Of a DNA stretch of 64,000 nucleotides, positions 41,501-53,500 are shown one piece after another. Where the stretch lies: the NCBI GenBank assembly GCA_022575985.1, contig JAKSXM010000014.1:27156001-27220000 (forward strand). Direction: 5' to 3'. Source of the stretch: Anagrus nilaparvatae (Eukaryota > Arthropoda > Insecta > Hymenoptera > Mymaridae). A model generated the notes under the pieces. That model had not been told where the DNA came from, ran no database searches, and worked only from the letters and a program-made list of their open reading frames with translations. Positions within the stretch are counted from its first letter, which is position 1. Each line of letters opens with the position of its first letter. Made by a program: the position numbers and the translations under genes.

Positions 41501-44500
41501 GTAGTGCTTTTTCCATTTTGAAATTCAGATGAATTTGGGCTGACAGGTCTTAAGTATTTAGCTCAATTTTAATACATGACCTAGTAAAAAAAGTAACATA
41601 AAGCAACCGAAATTCTTGAAGCTGGGAAAATTTTCTGGGACCCACTCTTTGTTGTTGGATAAAAATTTCAGTAAATTATAAATTCATTTAGAAAAATTTA
41701 GAAAATTTTGAGAATTTTTTCAACACTGCCAAATTATTGATACTATACTTCCTTAAGCAATAACAAAATATTCTTATTGGTAATTTCATCTCATAAAGGA
41801 TAATAACATTAAAAAACTAAATATTATCTTTTCCTATATCACATTTAAAAAAAAATTACTATAATAAAAAATAATTTTATTTTCACTATTTTTAAATTGA
41901 AATCAGTTAAATTGAGAAATAAATGATAATAAATTTCTAAAAACTAAAACTCCCATGTAAAATAATTAGATATTACGTCTGAAAAAAAAGAATTAATTTT
42001 CTACAGATTATAATGCAAAAAACTTTGGGAAAAAAATTTTCAAACGATTAATTATCAAATCCGACACATCGAGTAAAAATAATATTTTGAGAAATTAAAA
42101 ATAAAAAAATTATTATTACTTAAATTTTGTGAAGATAAAATTTTTGAAAAAAAATAAGGTCTTAATACAATAATAATTACCTATTCATTTTAAAATTTCT
42201 TCCCATGTGATAACAAAAATATTCTTTCGAGTTAAAATTTTTGACTATTTTGTAGTAACTTCCAGTCTAATATACAATATAAATTGCAAAAAATTCTAAG
42301 AATTTAATACATCAGAACGGAAAAAAAATTACTTGCCTGTATAAAAATATTTAAATTTTAATTATAATTTTTTATCGTAAAATATCGATCGTTAACATAC
42401 ACACACACTCAACAAACACATCAGTAGTGTAAGTCCCGGTTGGGTAAGCCAATACTAAAATTTTTTCCTACTAAAATAATTAAGCGTGAATTAATTAAAT
42501 AATAAAATGATTAAAAAATATAAAAAATATACAACAAATTAAATAAATGATTGATTAGCCCAAAAATTATTAAAATCTTGAGTTTATTATAACAAAAAAT
42601 ATACCTGCATGTAAAACAGTGTCATATACCTATATGTAAGTAGTATCAAATATATATATATATATATATATATGAAACGTCGACGTTGCTTATTAAATCA
42701 ACATAAGCCAGTTTGCAGTGACGTTACAGTTGATTCTTTATAGTAGTATATTAGACAAACTTAGTAAATGAAAAAAAAAAGAAAAAAAAAAATACGGTCA
42801 GTATTATATCGCTTAGTATACCTTTTGGCTTCGTTTAGTTTACTTATATAATTACAAGTTAATACAAATAAGGGTGGAAAAAAATTATTAGAAAGCCTTA
42901 TTTATATTTTTTATATATTTATGTGTCATGTAAAGTGAAAAAATCAAAATTATGAAAATTAAGTGTTTTTTGTATTTTAAAAAAAATGGATACAAGTGTT
43001 TTGAAAAAGACCGGAGTTTAAAGTACAGATAATACTGAATTATGGTAAAAATTAAATAACAAGGCTGAAAAAAAGGTCGTTAAATATTATTTTTTAATTT
43101 ATTGAGAGAAGAGAGATAATAATTTGAGAAAATAAAAGATAAGAAGAAATTATTTATTATGTTTTACAAGACATAATAAACAACAAAGTAATTAACGTAT
43201 TTAAATTTTTATACGATGACGTTACGTTGTATCTGGTGTTGTTATTAATCATAATAATTATAGTATAAATTATTATATATAAAAATGAAAGAGTAAAAAA
43301 AATAATCTAAAATTTATAAAAAGTAATTAGATTTTTTTTTCGCATCACTGGGTTTACGCTTGAACGTATTTTTCAAATGGATTGGACATTTGTTTAATTC
43401 AAGATTTAAATTTATATTTATTGTGTATATTAGTCTGAATTTTATTTTTGTTGATTTTCTGGTTTTTGTAAATTTAGGCCTAATAATTGGTTATTTTATT
43501 AATTCTAATTTCAATTGATTTTTTTTGAAAGTTTAAGCAATCTGTATTAAAACTGACAGTAAGCTACTATGTTTCAAGCAAAATCTTATATATTCAATTC
43601 AATATAATTTGCTTGAAAATTCAAAAATAATTCAAGTTGAGTAATCTTAAAAGGTAAACAATTTTTTTGAATGAATGCTAAAATTTTTCAAAAAAATTTA
43701 ATTAAATTACTTAAAAATTGTTGAGAAATTTGATAATATATCTTATACAGGTTTAAAGAGCTTTTACAAGATATAAGCCCAAATAACCTCCTGTAAATTT
43801 TAAAAAGTAAAAGTGGCTCAAATACCTGCTAAAATTTTAAGATCTTTTTCTTGAGTAAAAATATCAATTATTGCCACTTAAGCTTATTAAAACCAATAAA
43901 ATTTATAACAATCAGCCTAATATATATTTACACTATATACATTACAAATTATACATATAAATAAAAAAGACCTTGAAAAGTAAAAGAGATAAAGAAATAA
44001 TATACGACTAAATTGAAGAAGCGTGTATAGGAAAGATAATTTCTTTTAAACAAACTTTTTCTTATTTACTTTTTTGGCATCCCTCCAATATTTATATTTG
44101 CCGGTTTAATATATACAAATTGGTGTCGATTCTAAAATAATTTATCAAATATAAACATCTTACGTATTAAAAAAAAAATTTTTTTTTTGAGTTTTTTTTT
44201 TAATTATTATTGAGTGTGTGTCTGTGTGTAGGGGGGTAAATAAGTTTGTGTAATTTATTTAAAGTTCTGACCTAAATTTTTAATTTACGAAAATGTGTAC
44301 AGAATTTTGAAAATTAAGATTCGTGCTTAAGTTAAGTTCAAAGGTGACAAGAATACATATTTTAATATTTAAAAAAAAAAGTTTGATAAAAAAAATTTAT
44401 TTGTTTTTGATTTTCAAACATTTGATATAAATCTGATTATAATTTTTTTTTTGCATAATAATGCCATTATCTAACTTCCTTAATGAATTGATTTAACAAA

Positions 44501-47500
44501 AAAGTATATAATCTCATACAATTAATAACAATAAGAGTTCATTATACAATAGAATTCAAAGTTTACAAAATTTTATCCATACTCAAAGTAAATATAGATA
44601 TATAAATACTCATGTACTACTCGCCTCGCTACTCGCTACATATTTAACTATACAAAAAAATATTAAAAGTAAAATATTAAAAGAAAAATAAAAAAGTTTG
44701 TAACAAAATACGTATAATGAACAAGCCATTATAAGAAGAATTAATTAACTTTCGTAACACGGAATTTATAAGTACAATTAAGTTAATTGCCCTTGACATA
44801 ATGAAAAACTTTTGCTATATAAACTTTTATTATTAATATTTAATTGATACATTCAACTGACAATAATTAGATATTTTAATTAAAATAAATTATAGTGAAT
44901 TTTTTTTTGTTGGTATTTTGTGTATTGGACCATGTATGTATAAATATATATAAGCTAATACTTATAAAATAATTTTATTTTCTCGGATTCTTCGTGCTCA
45001 TTCCTATCCTTCGTCAAGTATCAAACCGCGAAGCCTATTAGCCGATGTCAGGTATATCATCACAGAAGATCGATAATCGTAAAAAAAAAGTGCTTCTCTT
45101 TTAGCTCTAATTCTGGATATATATACGTTATTGTATATGGACAATTTTACTTTAATATTTGTATTTAACAAAAAAAGAATTAATTATTTATTTTGAATAC
45201 TGATCGAAAATACCTCGGAAAATACCGGTTAATGTGATATCTAATTTCAATGTATGATAAATTTGCTATCAGTTACATAATTAATTCAAAAAATATAATA
45301 AAATTCATTAATTATGAAAATTTACATTGAGTGAATAAATTAAGATGAGTTAATACTAAAATTATTTTCTCGCAAGTAAAATGACTTTATCACTCTATAT
45401 AAATGAAGCAATCAATCTAATATTATTATCTAAATATTATACTTCATCATAATGCTTGTTAAATTACATACTGTGCTATTCTGAATGTACTATAATTTTG
45501 AAGTTTCTGGTCTTCCAAAATTTGAACTTATGTTTATAGATATTGGTTAAACATAAAGTTTGAGTTTTAGAATTTATACATAGGTTTCAGTGCAATTTTA
45601 TATAATTATAAATTAGCCATTTTTGTTAAGTCATTGGAGATTAAGTCGTTCTATTGGGCTGTTAGGAAATCTCTAGTATCGCTGCATCATGGTATTTTAA
45701 ATATTTTCTATTAAAGCATTCTGGTTTATGGAGTACCAGTTTTTATACTTCATCAGAACGTTTTCAATTCTATCTAAGATCTAATTAGCCATATTTTAAA
45801 ACTTAATAAGATAATTAATTTTAATCACGGTACAAGGCTGTTCAGATTCCCCAAGCCTTAATTATATAATGTTAAATATCCCCAGAAGCTTTTAGCTGTT
45901 TTTTAAACCAGTTTATAAAAATAGTAGGAATGTATGAGCGAATGTTTGCATGTTTTTGTATGAATGTATGGGTGTAAGGAGTGATATTTCACAAGTATTA
46001 TAATATTAAGACCTAATTTTTTCATCAAAAAAATAATTTTAGAAATATCGATTTTACTCGATTTCTCGGATTTGATACCTATATTTGTGAAAACTTTTGA
46101 TTTAAATTTTTTGGCGCTAAAAAATAAAAAAAAACATTTTTTCTCTTTTTGAACCTAGTATCTAATTTTTTTATATGAATTTACTAGTTTTATAAAAATT
46201 GTTGTAACTAGATTTTTCTGATCTAAGATTACATATAAATTTGTGCAAATTTTTGGCTAACAAAATTTGCCTTCAAAAAATAAAAGACCTACCTCGCCCA
46301 AAAAATTTACCTCGCCCACCCTGCGCTGTTCCCAACTTGCCCCATTTGTACAGCATGTTGCGGAAATATCCGTGACCAGACTGGAACTAGGTGAGGTAGA
46401 AATATTGACTTCCCAATGTTTGCGGTCCATCCAAGCCACCAGTTCAGTTATGAGTCTGTACGTCCACCGTCTTCGAGGCTTACCGTTTCATCGACGCTGC
46501 CACGTAACCATAGTGTGGGCTCGAGCGAGGGCCGTAGCCAATTCTCGGCTATTAGCTTCATTATGATATATGCTCTTACGCTCCAGCACAAGCAGATCGA
46601 ATAGAATAACTCCTGCCAGCACCTGGATCACCGGCTTGGGCATACCGTATGGTACGTGCAAGCTATCCTTAGTGCTTCCTACCTTTGTACAGAGGAGATT
46701 TCCCGCCTTTACTTTTTCATTTAGACGGTGCCCGCCCATAGCTCTGACCCATATAATAGGATGTAGTTGACCGTAAACATCAGCAGCCTTCGCTTCCCCG
46801 ACCTAGGTCTCCCCAAATTTGCCATTAATCGCGACAAAGACGTCGTCACCTTCGCAGCCTTTTCACACGATTTCACAATTTGGACGCTAAAGCTTAGCTT
46901 ATTCCCAAGCAAGACCCTCAGATACTTGACGTGCGGTCTCGTTGAGATCGTGTGAGGATTTTCACCATCGTCGAAGTTTATTTCGATATTGGTAGGAACC
47001 CTTCTACAAATCAGCAAGACAATTTCGGTTTTTGGAATTGCCAGCTGTAGCCCGTGTTTCATCATCCAACGATTAATGAGGCTCATTACCTCATTAAGCA
47101 TGTCTTGGGTCTAGATACTATCCTTGTCGACTATGGCCAGGGCGACGTCGTCCGCATACCCGATCAGGAAGGCTTCTTCCGGTAGGTCGATACGTAGCAG
47201 GCCATCATAAAGGCATTCCACAAGTCCGGCGCAAGAACCAACCCCTGGACAATGCCCGCGCTTAGATTTTTTTCCCGTCTGTCATCAAGGGTATCGTAAA
47301 ACAGGTTCCGGTTCCACAGATAATCCCTAAGGACTTTCCCTAGGTACCGTGATATTTGGAAGCCCTGCATCTGGGAGAACAGCATGTCGTCCCATTCGGC
47401 CGATTTGAACGGATTTTTAACGTCCAAGGTTACGAGCAACAGGCGTTGAGCGAGTTTTAAGCCCGGGAGGGCAAAAAATTACAATCTATACTTACGTACA

Positions 47501-50500
47501 CTTTAATATGATGAAAAAATGCCCAATCACCTTTTTTCATAAATTAGACAATCTATAGCTTTTGAATAAATTTTGATGTACCCTTGTAGCCATGTAAAAT
47601 CTAAAGATTTCCGCAAATTAACCCGTTCTAGTAATGTAAAAATATTTTTTTCATCTATTCTAATGCGCCTTTTGGACTTGAAAATATGGGGCTCAATATT
47701 ATGACAATGTTACAAAATAGGGTTTTTAGGTAATTTTCCAAATAATGCTGTCATTTTTTTATTTCAACCAAAATACTTCAGATTGGTTTCATTTTTTTTT
47801 TGTATAAGTGCTACTTTTCATTCCCCGGAAATAGCAATTTTTTATCATCGATTCTCTAAAGCTATAGTTAAAAAACCAAATGTCCATTTTGGCTCAATAT
47901 TACCAATTTTACTTATTTACTAAAATAAGAAATTTCATTTTTTCAAGAAATAAATGAATAAAACAGTAAAATTGCAATTGTCGTGGATATTTGCTTTGTA
48001 GAAGACTTGAAATTTTAAATTAAATTCGAATATCATAAAATATGTTATAATTTACAGTTTTTTTAGATATTTTGTTACTTACAAGCTTTCAGAACATTTT
48101 AGTAGTAAAGAGTTTTTAGCAAGGTTTCTAAAAGCTTTCTAAAACATTTTTAAAACCTTTTTTCTGATTTTTACCAATTTTTATTTACAAATCGGCACAC
48201 TACATTAACTTATAGGTAAACATTTTTTTTTTTTAATATTTTTATTACTTGAAGTATCATATTCGAGCTAGTATTTTCCTCTACAGTCAATTTGGGAAAT
48301 AAGAAACACCCTAATATATATATCATTATTTTATGTTATTAAAAAAATTTTCAATTTTCTTAAAAAATTAAACTGATTACTACCTGAGCTCGACTGACAT
48401 AAATTCTATAAAAAAAGTTTTATAAACATTCAATAATTTGATGTGAGTTTGAAGGTCTATAAAGATTAAATAAAAAGTTTTTTACTTTGATTTTAAGTCT
48501 ATATAATATAGTGTATACCTAAAAGTCTTTTAAAAGTTTAAGCTCAATCCTTTATCCACTATTTTCGTTCTATTCTATTACTAACAAAACTAGTACCTGA
48601 AATGAAATACGATTTAAAAAAAATTACTTTTAAATCATTTATTCAATGTATTTTAAACGTAATTTAATTCTTTAAAAAATTCTTCATTTATTAAAATTAA
48701 TTATTACCTAAAGCTTGAATTTTATTTTTTTTTACCATAATTATTTTACTGTGATTGCTTTTATAGTTTAACATGTTACTTGAACCTTATAAGTCTTCAG
48801 CTGTTCTTTTCATTTTTTTTTTAAGTCTGTAATCCGTATTAGTCTACTTAAAACATAGCAACTTTTATTATGCAAAAGAACAATATTCTTTACATTTTTT
48901 ACACAAATATTTGAATTTAAAATAAGTTAATCTAATTACTGTAGAAAAATATTTTTGGAATATAAAAATTACAAAAATGATTTTTCAGTATCTTGACATT
49001 TCAAAGCATATCTAGTTATAATATCATTTTCACGTATCATGGAGTTCCTCATTTTATATAAACACAGCTTAGTTCGATCAGAATATTTTTTAGTACGTTC
49101 ATTAAAGTAATAATCAATAGCATTTTTTAATCCACGTATTTCAGCTTTTATTTTTCTTTCGTAGTTATGAAAACATGATTGTTGTGACCATATTTCATTT
49201 TTACAGATCTTGAGGTATTTTTTAATTTTTTTCGTTAAGTTTTTAGTCTCCTGAAATTTATAAAATTTATTGATTTATGTAAGTTAATTATTAAATATTA
49301 AACTTACAATTATAAATATTGCTGCTTCTTTAGAACGACTTTTAAGCTCTATTACTGCTTTATCATAACATGCTGTGGTATCTTTTTCGATTAATTTTTG
49401 AATTCTTTTTACATCTCTTTTTGCCCTTTCGTAACATTTTAATGGCATTTTTTCACCACTGACATTATCCATCTTCTTCTGAAATATTTATTAAAAATTT
49501 GCTTGAAACCATCCAATATCAGAAGACCAGTTCTAATCCAATTTAATATATAAACAATAGCTCAAGCTATAGCTTGATTATCATAAAAAAACAAAGAAAT
49601 TTAATAAATTATAATTTTTGACTCACCTTAATTTCATTTAATTTTGATTTAAAATAATTTTTCATTTCATCAATATGAGGATTAATTAAAATTAGATCTT
49701 TCAATGCATTTTTTATCTCAAGAAGTTCAGCAAATAAAGATTGATAGTGATATCTTTCAATTTGAAGTTCAAAATTTTGACTTTCTCCAACCTTAAAAAA
49801 ATAAATCAGAATTATTAACACAGAAAATCATAATTATTGGACTTCTCAATGGGTTTTATTTTTTTTTAAACTTTTTTAAAACCTAGAAAAAATTTAAAGT
49901 TTTTGAAAAAATAACTTTGATTAACGCAACAGATCTCTTTCTCAAATCACTTTCACAAAATTTTTTTTTTAAGGATTTTTCTTTTGTTAGCGGTCAATTT
50001 TCTTTTCACAAAGAAAAACTGTATGCAAAACTCTTGGCTATAAAGAAGGATGCCCTAAATAGCAGTTTATCATCTTTGGGTTCGCCTCGGATGATAACTT
50101 ACTTGCATTTTAAGCCATTACTTATTTTTTTAGCCTTTTTTGCTATTTTTTATAATATTTTATTTACTTGAAAATAAGTCGATATGAATAATACTAGAAC
50201 AACTAAATTCTTCATTTTTTAATTTTCAAATTTCAACAATTCTTTTTCCACACCAGAATTTTTGACTGTTTTATTAAATATGAAGTAAAAAAATTTCAAA
50301 TAATTTATAATATCCTTATTTTTATTAATACAATATCTTGATGAGTTTATTATTGTAAAATTTTAAAATTTGTTTTTTTTTTTTAAACGTGATATATTGC
50401 TAAATTAACGATTACAAGTATTTTTTATTGGGTTATCAAATTATAGTTAACAAAAATTATAAGTTTAATAAAATTCATAAAAATATGTTATTATTTCATT

Positions 50501-53500
50501 TTTGAATTGAAAATAACATTTTATGCACATACGTGCTGAAAATATTAAACTTTTAAATCAAATTTTGTAAATATATCAATTATGTTAAAAGAAAAAACGT
50601 GCATTTTTATACTTGGAGAGAATATTTATTGGTTTTTATGTTTATTATTAAATTTACAAAATTTATTGAATTAATGAAGTTTTAAATCTCGTATAGTAAA
50701 TATTTGTATGTATACTAGCCTGACAGCTATTTTAGAAATTAATTGTTCAATGCACATTTGGAACAGTAAATCAGACTAAATGGTTATAAATTAGTTTATT
50801 ACCTTAAAAAAACACAGCGATTACCCACCGTTTATGCCATAGGATCTTATTCTTCCTAGAAACTCAGGGCTTAATGTTATTTTATAGGGTTTTTAGTAAT
50901 TTTCAATATAATGCTGCAAACTCAAAAATTAACCAAAACACTTCTGGTTTATCTCATTTTTTTAGTTTAAGTGTTACCCTCCAAGCCCCAAAAACAGCAA
51001 TTTTTTATCACTAATTTTTTCACCGTTACACAGTATGGCAAAATGGACAAAAATCGCTCTTGGACTGAGTTTTTGAGCTATCGACTTGAAACCTGTTTTG
51101 AACGACTTTAAAATAAGCCTGCTTTCATGCCTCACTGCGGATTTTTCGAATTTTTTATTTTTAGTTAACCTATTTAATAAAGCATTTTAAGTGAGTTTCC
51201 AAAATATGCAAAAATTATGATTTAATATTTTTTAGCTTTAAAATGTTTCATAATTTATATTTATATAATGCAGGATTTACATAAAAAAATTTCCCGTTGG
51301 TTTTAGAGTTTAGAAAATGTAGGAAGTGAAAATTTCGATAAATGAATAGGTCACAAGTGTAAATAGGCTAATTAAAAATAAAAAATTCGAAAAATCCGCA
51401 ATGAAGCACGAAAGCTGACTTATTTTAAAGTCGCTTATCTAGGTTTCAAGTGAATAGCTCAAAAACTCAATCCAAGAGCGATTTTTGTCCATTTTATCAC
51501 ACTGTGCGTTATAGCCAATTAGTCGAATTTTTTAATGGCTGTCAAAATCGCAATTTTCGATGAAAAAAGATTTTTTAGGTCCCAAAAATTTTGTATAAGC
51601 TCCAAATTTCCAAAAATTCCTTACTCATGTGGTTTATTTAAGATTTGGCTCTACAAAAATAGGAATAAAAAAATCATTTTTTAAAAAACCTATAATTGGG
51701 ACTCTGGCTTTAAATTATCATATCTTACAAATAAATAACTGAAAAGTGGCCAGCAAAAATTTTTTAGATATAAGTCCTGCGTTTCTAGGTCCAGAAGGCC
51801 TATTGGCAAGGACGAAGGGTGTCTTATATATTTTTTTAATCATTTGATGTGTTTGGTATTCCAAAAGTATTTAAATTCCCTTGCTAGTTTATATTAATTT
51901 TTGCAGTACTTCGGTACCACTGAAATACTCTGTTTGAATGTTTCAGCTAATTTAGTTTAAAAACAAATTGTATAAAAATTCAAGCAAAATACTAACAGAA
52001 CATAATTTTATTCATATATAAGTTTTCAAATCTTAAAAAGATTCCTTTCTAACAAAATTTCCATCAAAAAATTTAAGATTAATAAATTTTGACACATTTT
52101 ATGTTACAAATATAAAAAAAAAAATGGTTTTGTTGAATAAGATTGGCATTTTCATATATATATATATATATATTTCAACTGAACTCAAAATGCAATTTTC
52201 TTTTTATACATAACTTTTATACTTGAATATTTTTCAAGTATATACATATAATATCTTTCGACAGAATTTCGATTATTTGAAAATTGCTATGATATGATAT
52301 TCACATACATATACTTATACCCATATTTGTAGAAAACATCACATATAACAATATACTTTTTAAATAAAATTATTCCATTAATATTTATTGCTACTTTTTT
52401 TTTATGATGTTATTAGATTTATAAAATTATAGAGTTAGAAAAAATTAGATAAATTATTTATTCATGCATAATTTCAGTAATTTTATCATGAGATTATTAG
52501 ATTAAAATTACGTAAACAGAAAATTATGAAAATTTTAGCTTAAAATATGCTAAATGTACTTATGATAAAATTTTCATTTACATAAATAAAATCTAATAAA
52601 AAAGTTAAAATTTTTATAAATATTAATTTTTATTTTATTTAGTAAACAATTGTTTTATTAATAAATAATTATTTTATTCAAAATATTTATTATGTAAAAT
52701 TTTTTAATTAAAAATTTCAATTATTAACAGCTATCCAATATTTTATTTTAAATTATTAATTATTAGTAAGTCATTATAAATAATGAATAGTATAAGTGAA
52801 GATATGTTGACATTTTTTAATTATTTAAATATTTATTATTTTCATATTATTAATAAAAGATTTTTTTTCACAATTTTTATTTTAAATCGAAAGGGGTTTA
52901 TATGAAAAAATGTCAGATTTTTATTTTTTCGAATTTTTTGTTGTTTTGTACTGAAAAAGGTCTAAAACAGTGAAAAACTTAAATCAATATCGATCACTGG
53001 ATTAGAGAGCTCAAAAAACTTGATAAATATTTTTTTCTTGGAATACATTTTGAAAATAAAAATAATAATGATTTATTAAAATTATGAAAAAAGTTGATGG
53101 GTTGCAATCGACATCTTACTGTATACAATTGTTTTTATTTATGAATTAAGCCACAGTTTTATTCAATCGAACATGAAATATGATCTGAGGGGGTTGGTTT
53201 CCGCCCCAGCGCTCAAGGGACCCCCAAGTAGTCCTAAAATAAAGAATACAAATAAAATCAATTTAAAAAATAAAATTTACGTAATGTTAGTTAAGTTTGT
53301 AAATTTTGTATGTGTTAATCAAAAAGTCAAAAAAACCGTTGAATCTTTAATTAATGCAATGATATTAAATTAAAACTAATAAAAATAAAAAAAAATGTTT
53401 CAGTATTAGTAGGAATCATATAAAAATAATAGAAAAAATAATTAATTATTTAAAAATACGAAAAAAAAGATAATTTTGCTGACAATCCGAATTCACCTTG

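Noticed and set aside
46267..46955. Plus-strand open frames of 62-99 codons
   Set aside because: They are shadows on the opposite strand of the GC-richer R1-like LINE relic, which reads on minus with recognisable RT motifs.
49917..50171. 84-codon plus-strand open frame
   Set aside because: Overlaps the first intron and exon 1 of the nested minus-strand gene; Phe/Leu-rich with no homology seen. The minus-strand model has splice sites and a signal-like peptide.
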